A stretch of DNA of 64,000 nucleotides from Phycicoccus elongatus Lp2 (GTDB lineage: Bacteria > Actinomycetota > Actinomycetes > Actinomycetales > Dermatophilaceae), in NCBI RefSeq assembly GCF_000367525.1, contig NZ_HF570956.1, positions 543,488-607,487 of the forward strand, given 5' to 3'. Below are positions 35,751 to 45,414 of the stretch, piece by piece. The notes under the pieces are model-generated. The model did not search any database. It saw only the letters and a list, made by a program, of their open reading frames with translations, and had not been told where the DNA came from. Both the position numbers and the translations under genes were made by a program. Within the stretch, counting starts at the first letter, position 1. The number at the start of each line of letters is the position of its first letter.

Positions 35751-35759
35751 AGCAGCCTG

Positions 35760-36545
35760 ATGAGCGTTGCGAAGTGCCTGGGCGTCGACGATCTCGACGC
35801 CCCGAACATGAGGGAAGTACACGCCGAGTGGCCTCGATGGCAGACGGTCGAGGTGTCGCTCAACGTGGTCGATGACATTTGGGAGCTGCCGCGATGGTTG
35901 AAGCGGGCAGAACCGGTCGAGCGGGACGCCGTCCTCGCTGGTCTCAATCGGGTGGCCATCAACGATCCGCGCGCGTACCTCGCACTTGCCTGGCTGCTGA
36001 TGCCCGGCGCGTCGAGGATCGCGGGCCGGCTGCGCAGGCTCACGGAGGTGATCGAGGAGGTCGTCGCCGGCCAACTATGGATCCAGATCTGCGAGCACGA
36101 TCCGGCCGACGACAGCTACGTCGCCACGACCATCCTCAGGCGCGTGAAGTGCGAGTCCATGGCCGAGCTTGGCGTGGGCGAGCTGGCCAAGCGTCGCGAT
36201 CCCACGTGGGCGAGCTCGGTCCTGATCGAGCGGTACGACGAGACGATGCCGGCCGAGGAACCGGATGCTGAGGAGCCACGAGAGCAACTGATCCAGCTCC
36301 TGCGGCAGGCTCTCGACTCAGGAGCACTGTCCGACCGCGACCGCGGCCTGCTCCTGGACCTCGCGGTCGCCGCCAACCTCGCAGACGCACCCCTTCGGCG
36401 TGGCCGGGCTGGGCTGACCACACCGTCGGTCGCCCAGATGGTGAGTGATGATCATGCGCTCGCAGCCCGGACGATCCGACGCCGCGCCTCGAAGGCCCTC
36501 GACAAACTGGGGGAGGTCGCCCGGCGGAATGGCCTGGCGATGTGA
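35760..36545 (+). CDS. Putative sigma-70-like DNA-binding protein of the element
   Basis: 261 residues from ATG 35760 with AAGGAG. No firm family match. The C-terminus (GALSDRDRGLLLDLAVAANL, then LTTPSVAQMVSDDHALAART and IRRRASKALDKLGEVA) looks like a sigma region 4 helix-turn-helix. The middle (PRAYLALAWLLMPGASRIAG) is helical, like region 2. Actinobacterial elements often carry such sigma-like regulators. It may activate element genes; function inferred. Confidence 0.5.
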   Translation: MSVAKCLGVDDLDAPNMREVHAEWPRWQTVEVSLNVVDDIWELPRWLKRAEPVERDAVLAGLNRVAINDPRAYLALAWLLMPGASRIAGRLRRLTEVIEEVVAGQLWIQICEHDPADDSYVATTILRRVKCESMAELGVGELAKRRDPTWASSVLIERYDETMPAEEPDAEEPREQLIQLLRQALDSGALSDRDRGLLLDLAVAANLADAPLRRGRAGLTTPSVAQMVSDDHALAARTIRRRASKALDKLGEVARRNGLAM

Positions 36546-36577
36546 CCGGGCCGCATGGAAGTTCATCGGGACCGGGA

Positions 36578-36925
36578 CTACGCCCCGTCCTCCGGACCTC
36601 GTAGTCGGGCCCGCATGCGCTCGACTGCGTCGGCGAGGGGCTGCAGGTCCTGGTCGATCACTGCCTGGACAACCTCGGGGTTGGTTGCGAAGTAGTGGTG
36701 GGCGAGGAAGTCCCGCATGCCGGCGATCGCGCGCCACCGGATCTCCGGTTCGGTGTTGGTCGTCTCGGCGTCGAGAGCCTTCACCGCCTCGCCGATCTCC
36801 AGGAGCCGCATAGCCACAGCGTCCATCACGATCTCCACGCTGATCGGCCCGTGCTGCAGGTGAGAGCGGATCGAAGTGATCGCTGCCGCAATGTCCTCGA
36901 GGACCTCTGCATCGGATCGGCTCAC
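36578..36925 (-). CDS. hepT: HepT-like toxin (DUF86, HEPN ribonuclease fold)
   Basis: 115 residues. The HEPN catalytic motif appears as RDFLAHHYF (R-X4-H-X-Y type) near residue 71. HepT proteins are RNases silenced by their MNT nucleotidyltransferase antitoxins through AMPylation of the motif tyrosine. The ATG overlaps the stop of the antitoxin-like gene (ATGA), the standard coupled arrangement. The antitoxin-domain gene is first, as in type VII MntA-HepT loci. Confidence 0.85.
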   Translation of the reverse strand: MSRSDAEVLEDIAAAITSIRSHLQHGPISVEIVMDAVAMRLLEIGEAVKALDAETTNTEPEIRWRAIAGMRDFLAHHYFATNPEVVQAVIDQDLQPLADAVERMRARLRGPEDGA

Positions 36926-38037
36926 AGTGGAAGCAGGTCCTTCGCCGCCCGGGAGCGCACGCGCTCCTTCAGCCCGCTGCGGGGGACCAGATCCACCGGC
37001 ACATCAAGGAGATCCTCCAGTTCGTGCTGGATGCCGATGATGTCGATAATGCTGGTCCCCGGAGGAAAGTCGACCAACATGTCGACGTCACTGCCCTCGT
37101 GGTCGTCACCACGCGCAGCACTTCCGAAGATCTCCGGGTTCGTCACACCGTGACGGCGCAGCACCTCAAGCAACTCGCCGCGGAGGGCCACGACGCGGCG
37201 TCCGGTCGGGCCGCTGAGGGGCTTGCGGTTCGGCGCTGCCGTCTCGGCCATGACTCCATCGTATCGGCGAGCATGCGCAGCAGTTCCCTTCGTGCCGGTG
37301 AACGCATCGACGTTGCCGACAAGCCTGGCCACCTCGGCGAGAGCGCTGTACGTCGGTGAACTCGCGATGAGCCGCGTGAGCGAATCGACGTCGATGCCGG
37401 CGATCTCCATCAGCCGATCCAGCAGGGCGGCGCCATCGCCCTTCTTGAACCCGTTGCGGTGGGCAAGGGGAGCGAGGAGTGCCCGGAGCCGCTCCAGGTC
37501 GAGATCCCGCTTACGAAAGCCGTCGCGCAGTGCATCGGCGACGAGGCTGAGGTCACCCACCTCTTCGACGAGGTCGGCGATGGTGCGCTCCATCGTCATG
37601 ACCGGCAAGCCATCGACGAGCGTGACGTCGCGCGAGTTCAGAGTGCGCTGGCGGTAGCGAATGGTGCTGCGTTGGCTCTGCCGGCGGGCGGGGGAGGTGA
37701 ACTCGTGCCGCAGGGCGCGGAAGTCGCCGATGTCGTGAAGGTCGGCGGCGGTCTCTCCGGCCACGACCACAACGTTGGCGAGGTCCTTGATGCGCGCCTC
37801 GCCCATCGTCTTCGGCTCCGTGCTGAGCCAGGCTGCTTTCAGGTCGTCGTGCTGGCCGGCGGGCGCGCCGGCGTCCTTGTAGACCCCGTGGGCGAGACGC
37901 TCTAGCTGGCCCACGGCGGCGAGTCGGGAAAGGTCGAGGCGCGTGATGCCGTGCATGCTGGCTTGAGCCGACGTCACCATTCCCCACTGGTAGGCGGTGA
38001 CCTCGGCTAGGACGCGGAGAGCATCCTTCGACCTCAT
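36922..38037 (-). CDS. AbiEi-like antitoxin fused to MntA-type nucleotidyltransferase
   Basis: 371 residues from ATG 38037, set by TACACT 6 nt upstream; a longer start lies beyond the operator. Residues 1-190 resemble AbiEi-family antitoxins: a winged-helix N-terminus (YQWGMVTSAQASMHGITRLDLSRL), then VYKDAG and the C-domain (DGLPVMTMERTIADLVEEVG). Residues about 270-371 are an MNT nucleotidyltransferase with GSAARGDDHEGSDVDMLVDF (catalytic Gly-Ser and Asp pair near 305-319; third acidic residue in VPVDLV). An internal ATG (37251), with its own TACGAT, could give a free 109-residue MntA. The partner toxin is HepT. Confidence 0.78.
   Translation of the reverse strand: MRSKDALRVLAEVTAYQWGMVTSAQASMHGITRLDLSRLAAVGQLERLAHGVYKDAGAPAGQHDDLKAAWLSTEPKTMGEARIKDLANVVVVAGETAADLHDIGDFRALRHEFTSPARRQSQRSTIRYRQRTLNSRDVTLVDGLPVMTMERTIADLVEEVGDLSLVADALRDGFRKRDLDLERLRALLAPLAHRNGFKKGDGAALLDRLMEIAGIDVDSLTRLIASSPTYSALAEVARLVGNVDAFTGTKGTAAHARRYDGVMAETAAPNRKPLSGPTGRRVVALRGELLEVLRRHGVTNPEIFGSAARGDDHEGSDVDMLVDFPPGTSIIDIIGIQHELEDLLDVPVDLVPRSGLKERVRSRAAKDLLPL
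37258..37263 (-). promoter_or_regulatory. Internal -10 for a stand-alone MntA start
   Basis: On the reverse strand TACGAT ends 6 nt before the in-frame ATG 37251, with GGAG also in the spacer. It could start a leaderless or short-leader mRNA for the nucleotidyltransferase domain alone, plus hepT. Confidence 0.4.
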
Positions 38038-38074
38038 GCTTGGAGTGTATCTCCTAAATAGATACATTCCAAGC
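38038..38074. promoter_or_regulatory. Palindromic operator of the toxin-antitoxin locus
   Basis: GCTTGGAGTGTATCT (38038-38052) and its inverted partner (38060-38074) match at 14 of 15 positions around CCTAAAT. The palindrome touches the ATG at 38037 and contains its -10 (TACACT, 38044-38049, reverse strand). AbiEi antitoxins autorepress by binding inverted repeats, so autoregulation is likely. Confidence 0.75.
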
Positions 38075-38087
38075 AACGGATAAGAGA

Positions 38088-41000
38088 TCACAGTCCCAAG
38101 GTAGGTCCAGTGGAGGGCGTCGCGCGGCGGAAGTCGTCGACAAGTCCCGCGTTCCGGTCTCGCCGTGCAGCGAGATCCTTCACTCGGTAGGCGAGGGCAG
38201 CGGTGGGGTGGTCGACAGGCAGTGGCTTGCGGGCGACGGCGAGCTCGAGGAACCGCTCGGCATCGACGCCCTTGGGCTGCAGCCCGTCGAGGTACTTCGC
38301 CAACTGGCCGGTCTGCTCGTCACGGTGCCCGACGTACGCGACGATCCGATCCTGCCAAGCCCGCAGCGCCTCGCCGTAGCGAGCGTTGATCCGGTTGGTG
38401 AGGTTGCGGTGGTACGCCGCTTCGGCGTCGTCGTTCGGCGGCGGCCCGACGAGCGACCGTCCACCGTCGGGTACGCCGGTGGCCGCCCGCCACACGGCAA
38501 GCTCACGGCGCAGGTCGGCCGTGAGGACGTCGTCGTACCGCTTGATCCAGCGCGGCAACACCGCTCGGTGCGACACCTCCCCGGCCAACGCGCTCACTCG
38601 GCGCGAACGCACGGCCACGTACGGCCCCCAGCTCGGATGGTCGGCCACAACCTCGGGGATGCCTGCCAGCCAGGGGAGGGGGCCGGCTCCGGCTCTGTCC
38701 GGGGCGGCTAGAAGCTTCGAAGCGGCGAGGGCGACCGCGTCGCCGTACCGCGTCACGGCGTCGTGCAGCTGGGCCTCAGGGGTGGCGGCTGCGGTGCGAG
38801 TCGAGGTGGCGGAGACGGCGGCGCCGTCACGGGCGAGGATTCCTTCGAGCACCTCGGTCGCAGTCAGCGCACGGTCGTCGGCCGGGCCGGGCAGCGCGTG
38901 TGTCTCCTCGCGGCCGAGGACGAGGTGGGCGTGGTTCTCGACGCGGCCGCGGGTGAGCATCGTGTAGAGCAACTGCCGGTCCTCCACGCCGGTGACGATG
39001 CCGTGGAGTACGTCGGTGGTGATGCCCTGGGCGGTGCGCACCGTGGAGGCGTAGCCAAGCTCGACGTGGGCGGCGACGTAGCCAGCTGGCAGATCCACAT
39101 GGAGTCGCGAGGCGAGGTGTCGTACCGAGAGGCTGCCGTTTGCCCGCACGGCCTCGACCTTCCAGCGGTCCCCGTTCTTGACCCAGTCCGTTGCGCTGAC
39201 TCCGAGGCGTCGGTCGTTACGGCGGGTGATCACTACATCGCCGAGGTGCGCCGCGCAGCCGTCCGACAGCGGTGCGGATGCTCCGGCTGGGACGCGGGCA
39301 GCTTGGGCTTGCAGGTTCAGCTCCCGCACGAGTTCACGGGTCGGCGCGAGCATGAGGCAGTCCCGACCGCCAGTGCGCTCGCGTTGCCAGGCCTCGAGGA
39401 CTTCGTGCACGCAGCCGTCGATGTCGCCGACGTGAACTCGATCGTTGTCGAGGTAGTAGCCGAGCGCGGATCGGTCGCCGTCGCGCATGGCCAGCGACGC
39501 CTCGGCCTCCGCGGGATCGGCGAACCGGACCAGCTCGTCCAGCCGCACGGCACCGTGAGTAGCGGCGATGTCCCGCAGCACACCACCGGCACCCACAGCA
39601 GCGAGCTGGCGGTCGTCCCCGACGAGACGCACCGTGGCGCCGCGCCCGACGGCGTACTCGATCACAGCCGCGAGAGTGAGCGTGTCGGCCATGCCGGCCT
39701 CGTCGATGACGACCAGAGTGCCGGGCCCGATGCTTGTCACAAGGGACGAGGTGGCGTCGTGGCGCAGATCGTGGACGACCTTGGCGAGCGTGTCGCACCG
39801 CATTCCGGTCGCCTCGGCGAGCGCTCCAGCTGCCGCAGCGTACGGCGCGAGCCCGACCGCATTGCTCCCGCCCTCGGTCCACACGTTCGCCAGCACCTGC
39901 ATCGCAGTGGTCTTGCCCGACCCGGCAGGCGCGAGGGCCAGCTGGACGCGCGCGCCGCTGGTCGCCAGCGTGGTCACCATGTCCTGCTGGCCGCTGTTGA
40001 GCGGTACGCCGTCGAGGATCGCGGCGAGGACAGACAACTGCACCTCGTCGGCAGACCACGCGAGGCCGTTGAGGCGCCCCGCAGCTTCGACGATGCGCTG
40101 CTCGGCCTCCAGCACTCGAGGGCTCGTGTAGTGATCGCGGCCGGTGTGCTGGTAGACGCTGGTGCCGTCCGAGCGGCGCAGCGCGGGCGGCTCGGTGATC
40201 GGGTCAAGCTCCGGCGTCAGGTAGATTGACAGGCGACCGACGGCGTCATCGACGATCCATTCGGCGATCTCAGCGACTTGGTCGGCAGGTACAACGGCCG
40301 TGCGCACATGCCGCTGCGCCTCAGCCCGCAGGTGCTGGATCTGCCAGGTTGCACGCCGCGACTCCACCTCAGCGATCACCTGTTCAGCTGACTCCCGCAC
40401 CCACGCCGAGGTCACCTGCGGTCGACTGCCGACTGTGGGGCGACGTACCGAGACCAGGATGTCGTCGACGGCCCGGGCCGACCCTAGCAACTCCACCGCC
40501 TGGGCCCTCCACGCCTTGCGTTGCTCGGCCTCGGAGCGCGGCTCGTGCTTGGTTTCGCGCGTTTCCAGGTTCGCCTGCTGCGCCAACGCGACCGCCTCCA
40601 CCGCCGACGGCGACCGCCCGTGGGTGGCCTTGAACTGCTGTGTCAGTTCCCGCTGCCGCACGGTGATCGCCTTGCGTCGCTCGGACCACCGCTCGCACAG
40701 TTCGGCAGGCACCCCGACGATCTCCCGCACCGGCCGCTTGCGATCTCTGGCGGTTGAGCCCGTCGAAACCCCCGGGCGATCGGCGAACTCTACCCCGAGC
40801 GCCTCGACGAGTCGTAGCTCCAGCGCGGTGTTGTAGGTCTCCGATGCGGCGACGGTGTGCTCGAACAGCACCGTTCCATAGATCGACAACCACTTGCCAT
40901 TCGCGGTCTGCACCCTGTTGGCAACGGCGACGTGCGTGTGGAGGTCGGGGTCGCCCGCCCGGGAGTCCCGGTGGGTGAACGCCGTTGCGACCAGTCCGTG

Positions 41001-41708
41001 GGTCTCGACCTGCCGGGCGCCGTTACGCCCCTCCCGCGTGAACAAGGCGTGCTGCTCGATGAACTCAAGCGCGTCGCTGACGGCGCCATCGTGGGCCGCT
41101 TGAATCACGCGCGCGATCTCGGGAGGCGCGATCGCCCACACCGTCGAGACCGACTTCATCGGCGAGAAGGTCAGGTCGAACCCGGCCACAGCCGACCGTC
41201 GCGGCCGCGAGTAGCGAGCCAGGGCATCCGACAGCTCCCGAGCGTTCTTCGGCTCGCGCCCGTGGTCGGCGACGAAGCGTTCACGAGCGACCTCCGCGCG
41301 CACCCGGGCGAGAACGTCGTACGGCGGCCTCCCGGCGATGGAGCCGCCCTCGCCTGCGGTTGCGCTTGTCGACACTCCGCCGGCCTTCACCCGCCGAGCG
41401 ACCTCGGCGTTGAACCCGTCGATGCCAGAGTTGTCGTAGACCCTGTAGGGCGCACCGAGCGGGTCGCCGGTGAGCGGGTGCACACCGGTCCCGAACAAGC
41501 GCTTCATCTGCTCCGCAGTCACCACGTCGCCGACCTCCAGGCCGTCGACCCCGGAGACCCCAGAGCCGACCCATCGGCCGGGGGACTCGCCCTTCGCTGA
41601 GTAGTAGTCGGCCAGCGGAGTGGCACCCTTCTCGGTCGAGTCGAGCGCAGCGACCTGCCGTGTCAGGTACTGATACCCCGACCCCGCCGAGAGCTTGTGA
41701 ATCGTCAT
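38088..41708 (-). CDS. MobF-family relaxase-helicase (TrwC/TraI type)
   Basis: 1206 residues from ATG 41708 (MTIHKLSAGSGYQYL); GTG 41714 is an alternative. The relaxase domain has N-terminal catalytic-type tyrosines (GYQYL, and ADYYSAKG near residue 34). The metal-binding histidine motif is AFTHRDSRAGDPDLHTHVAV near residue 255. The helicase half has Walker A LAPAGSGKTTAM near residue 590, VVIDEAGM, and YASTVRTAQGITTDVLHG. It nicks oriT and unwinds the strand for conjugative transfer. No coupling protein or pore genes are present. The stop lies 14 bp beyond the TA operator. Confidence 0.92.
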   Translation of the reverse strand: MTIHKLSAGSGYQYLTRQVAALDSTEKGATPLADYYSAKGESPGRWVGSGVSGVDGLEVGDVVTAEQMKRLFGTGVHPLTGDPLGAPYRVYDNSGIDGFNAEVARRVKAGGVSTSATAGEGGSIAGRPPYDVLARVRAEVARERFVADHGREPKNARELSDALARYSRPRRSAVAGFDLTFSPMKSVSTVWAIAPPEIARVIQAAHDGAVSDALEFIEQHALFTREGRNGARQVETHGLVATAFTHRDSRAGDPDLHTHVAVANRVQTANGKWLSIYGTVLFEHTVAASETYNTALELRLVEALGVEFADRPGVSTGSTARDRKRPVREIVGVPAELCERWSERRKAITVRQRELTQQFKATHGRSPSAVEAVALAQQANLETRETKHEPRSEAEQRKAWRAQAVELLGSARAVDDILVSVRRPTVGSRPQVTSAWVRESAEQVIAEVESRRATWQIQHLRAEAQRHVRTAVVPADQVAEIAEWIVDDAVGRLSIYLTPELDPITEPPALRRSDGTSVYQHTGRDHYTSPRVLEAEQRIVEAAGRLNGLAWSADEVQLSVLAAILDGVPLNSGQQDMVTTLATSGARVQLALAPAGSGKTTAMQVLANVWTEGGSNAVGLAPYAAAAGALAEATGMRCDTLAKVVHDLRHDATSSLVTSIGPGTLVVIDEAGMADTLTLAAVIEYAVGRGATVRLVGDDRQLAAVGAGGVLRDIAATHGAVRLDELVRFADPAEAEASLAMRDGDRSALGYYLDNDRVHVGDIDGCVHEVLEAWQRERTGGRDCLMLAPTRELVRELNLQAQAARVPAGASAPLSDGCAAHLGDVVITRRNDRRLGVSATDWVKNGDRWKVEAVRANGSLSVRHLASRLHVDLPAGYVAAHVELGYASTVRTAQGITTDVLHGIVTGVEDRQLLYTMLTRGRVENHAHLVLGREETHALPGPADDRALTATEVLEGILARDGAAVSATSTRTAAATPEAQLHDAVTRYGDAVALAASKLLAAPDRAGAGPLPWLAGIPEVVADHPSWGPYVAVRSRRVSALAGEVSHRAVLPRWIKRYDDVLTADLRRELAVWRAATGVPDGGRSLVGPPPNDDAEAAYHRNLTNRINARYGEALRAWQDRIVAYVGHRDEQTGQLAKYLDGLQPKGVDAERFLELAVARKPLPVDHPTAALAYRVKDLAARRDRNAGLVDDFRRATPSTGPTLGL

Positions 41709-41781
41709 CGTCACATCCCAAACGGCCGCGCGCAGGATCCGAGTGGCCACCGGACGAGCTGTGGATGAAAGAGGTGTGTCT

Positions 41782-41908
41782 GGAGAGGGGGAGGAGTGAG
41801 AGGAGGGACGGGAGGCGGGAGGCGGGGAGGCGGGGAAGAACGAGGTGGAGGGCGAGGACGGCGAAAGGGAGAGTGACGATGGATGGAGAGAAATCGTAGA
41901 GAGGGTGG
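41782..41908 (+). other. Polypurine tract with G-quadruplex motif before the relaxase gene
   Basis: About 87% of these 127 bases are purines on the plus strand. GGG runs at 41805-41807, 41810-41812, 41817-41819, 41824-41827 and 41832-41835, with loops AC and AGGC, satisfy the G3+N1-7 quadruplex pattern. It fills most of the 41709-41909 spacer, which has no gene. Position next to the relaxase start makes it a candidate part of oriT or of its regulation. Confidence 0.7.
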
Positions 41909-41909
41909 A

Positions 41910-44900
41910 CTACCAGTCGGCGGCATCCGTTGCGCCGAGTCGCATCGCCTCGTTGATCAGGCCTGTGAGATCGGGCTGGGGATCGCCTTCGCGAAGTCGG
42001 GGGACGATCTCTTGCAGTCGATAGCCGATACCCCACTGCTGGCCGGTCGTGTTCTTGAGGAGATGGGTCAATAGTCGAGCCCAATCCCTTGCCTCTGCTG
42101 CAACGTCGACGTCCTTGAGGCGGTAGAGGAACCCGCCGTGCTGATCGAGACCTGCCTCGGAGCCCAGCACGAGATCGATCGCCTGGTTCCGCACGTCGGG
42201 CAGCTCGACGACCCATTCGGCTGTCGCCGATGCCTCGGTGGGTGTGAACGGCAGGGGAACAGACTGATTGCGGCCGGACCAGTACGCACGGATCCATCGG
42301 TCCCACTGGCCGGGGGCGTCACCAGGTTCGAGGTGCGCCAGCGTGCGGCCGACTTCTTGCGCCCAGGAGACTCTGAGGTCCTCTGACGCTGCGCCGATGA
42401 AGCGTGTCAACCAGGTCGCAGGGTCGACCGGGGCGAACATCGCAATTGACGTCAGATGACCCGCGAGCTGGCTGCGGAGGCCGTTGGGAAGTTCCTCGAA
42501 GTGCGTCGTGGTCGTCATATAGGCGTCGAGCAGTCCGGATTGGAGCAGACCGTCGTTCCATCGCCCCCAGGTGAGGAAGCCCTGCCATGCGGCCGCGGAC
42601 TCGGCGTCGTTCGTCCAGTCAAACAGTGGGAGAAGCCGGTCTTGACACCACTCACGATCTGCACCGAAGAAAAAGTGCAACTGTGAGGCGAGAAAGGCGC
42701 GAGCGAGCAGGCCGTTGCGACCGTTGGCCAACACCAGCCGATCTAGCTGTGCGGCAACGCGCTGCGGGAGGCCGTCCCAGGTCGACTCGCTCTCGGACCA
42801 CTCCCACTGAACTACCTTCGTCCAGAACTCAGCGAGGTCACCTGCGGGATGGTTGATCGCTTCCATGACGATGTCGGCCCCGCTGACGACGGCGCCGTCG
42901 ATGTCAGACGACGGCCAAAGATCAGCCGCGAGGCGGTGAGCCTGTTCGAGCTGGTGCCACGGTGTCGGGTGTTCCGGACCGCCCCCGTTCGACAACATTG
43001 CGCATGCTGGCCTCCGAATCTCGTCGTGATCCCAGCTAGCAATGATCGTCAACACATTCTCGATCAACTCCACCTCGAGAGTTGCGCGGTCCCAGCCGTA
43101 GATCAACGACGCGCGGAAGTCGCTGTCCTCAGTCTCCAGGACTTGAGCGAGCTGTGTGCCATCCGCCGGGTATGCCGTGACACAGGCCTGAAGGGAGCGA
43201 AGTGCGCCGGTCCAGGACGGTCCCTTCAGGGAGGTTTGCTCCGTCTGGAACTGTCGCAGGCGAGCGAGGGCCGTAGTTGGATCTTGGTCCACCAGCTCGT
43301 GGAGTTCCGCGGCGGTGAACGGAAGTGCATCTTCGACGAAGCCGGATGAACCGTAGCGGTTGAGGTCGGGATGCTCCCTCTTGGCGTACTCGGGGTGCGC
43401 CTCCTGCACCTGCTCAAAGGCAGCCGTCGCGATCTGAAGATCGGGTGCGGAGTCTGCGAGCCAAGCGAGCAGGTTATAGCTCCGGTACGGCGAGTGCTCA
43501 TCGTCATCGTCGCCAGGAGGACCAGCGATAGCGACGTCGACAAGCCTGCGGGCCACGTCGCCGCCCGAAGTCGGGAGTGTGTCCCGGATCAGCTGGAACA
43601 CCTCGTGCTGTAGCTGAACGTCCCACAGACGGTTCTGATTGAGAACCCAGTTCAGCTTCTCGTCGGGACCGACGTCGTTGCGCACGCGCCAGCCGTGCGC
43701 GGCGAGGCGTTGAAGGATCGTGTTGGGCGAGGACCACCAGACCGCCAGATAGGCCTCTGCGAGGGGAATGGCATGGGAGAGGGCGGCCTCGATAGAGTCA
43801 CGCGCCGCATCGATGAGGGCATCTACGGAGTCGCGATGACTGTCTTGCTCGTGGCGTTCAATGGCTGATCGCGAGAAGGAGACCGGATCGAAGCTGCTGT
43901 CAGGATTCACGCCACGAAGGCTTCGATAGACACTCGAGATCTGCTGAGTTGTCAGGCTGAGGACCTGGGCGAAGTGCTTGTCGAGCAGTGGTACGAAGAT
44001 CTTCGTCCAGTTGTCCGTGAGCCAGTGCTCGTCACCGCAGAGGTCGACCTCGAACCGAGGCTGGGCTGCTGGTCCGCCGAGGTCGAATGCTCGCCTCAGG
44101 CGTGGGCGGGTCCGATCCTCGAACACCATGAGGGCTATATCGAAGTTTGCGGACCAGTCCTTGTCGACGAGCATCATGTCGAGCAGGTCCTGCTGATGGG
44201 TCGGGGCGTTCTGAAGGACAAGCTGGAGCCATGGGTTGAGCCACTTCGGGAACGTGCCTTTGTAAGCGAAGAGCGCCCGTGTGATGGCGTACCACGTATC
44301 TGGTGGCCAGGGCCTGTCGCGGAACGCGCGTAGTGCCATCCCCGAGACTTCTTCCGAGAGGATGTACTGGTCGGCAATCCACCACATGATGGTGCGGACT
44401 GTCGGCTGGCTTGCGGCGTCCTGCGAGAACAGGGAGAGGAATGCGGGGCGGGCTTCGAGCCATGCGAACCATCGCTGGCTGCGGTCGGCGTCATCGAACT
44501 TTGCCTTCTCCGTGAAGTACCTCACCCGCTCCGGGTGTGCGAGTGCAGCCTCGACGTACGAGACTTCTTCCGGGATGGTGGGCGGTTCCGCGGAAACGAG
44601 TTCGGCAAGTCGGGCGCGATGCTCGACTTGCCCCATCGTCGCCAGGACTTGCCATCGCTCGAGCGATTCTGGCAGGGCCGAGTGGTCCCCTGAATCGTTC
44701 GTATACGAGATCGGCGTCAGACCGAGACGGCGCCACTCTGCGTTCTGCTCGTCGTCGGTGAGTACGTATCGGCTTTGATCCGGCCCGAGGGAACGTGCCA
44801 AGTACTGCATCACGACGTCGCCGTGGCTGTAGCCGATGAAGACGACCGTGAACTTCGAGAACATCCTCTCGAGGAACCTGGCTGCCCATGCCTCTCGGAG

Positions 44901-45411
44901 GTAGGCGCGTCCGAAGTCGGTGTCCGTAACGACGAGCCTGCGGCTGGGCTGAGACAACGAACCGTGGAGGTGAACCACACCCTCGAAGTCATCGCCGACA
45001 GGTAGAGCCGGAGCCTCGTAGACGCCCAGGTCTACGGACGTCGCAATTGCCGACGAGGTGAGATGCCGGTCGTAGTTGGTGGTGACTATTCGCGGGCTCG
45101 GATACGCAATTGCAAGCCCCGTGATCGCTTCATGAAGGGCGTTCGGCTGCGATCCAGGCAGGTCAATCGCATTCGCCACCAGCTGATGCACGTCGTTGCC
45201 GTTGTCTTCAAGTCGACCCAGAAAGACATCGGGGTGGCGGACCTCATCGTCTGACGGTTCGCGCCCAACGAGGGCGCCAATCTTGCGCACCAGTTGCGCG
45301 AAGTCCGGAAGGTCGGCCGGATGGGCGCGGGAGGCACCGGCTCCAAACAAGATCGCCTGTCTCGGCAGCGTCGAGTACGGCCTGCGGCACATCGATGTCA
45401 CCGATCCACAT
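41910..45411 (-). CDS. Large SIR2-domain defence-type protein with an apparent 5' frameshift
   Basis: The continuous frame covers about 1,140 residues to 41910. It has the sirtuin NAD-binding motif FGAGASRA, then VTTNYDRHL and VHLHGS with the catalytic His, followed by about 850 residues of helical sequence without recognised motifs (possibly DUF4020-like). The natural start, ATG 45411, 3 nt after the hsdR stop, reads MWIGDIDVPQAVLDAAETGD, a typical sirtuin-like N-terminus. It is in another frame; the switch falls at 45343-45350 (GATCTTGTTTGG on the reverse strand). SIR2 defence proteins deplete NAD+ on infection. It is last in the restriction operon. The shift could be inactivation, an error or recoding. 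Confidence 0.78.
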
Positions 45412-45414
45412 TGG

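Noticed and set aside
38763..40229. Long plus-strand open frame inside the relaxase gene
   Set aside because: The relaxase helicase motifs occupy the opposite strand; this frame has no motif and is a high-GC shadow.
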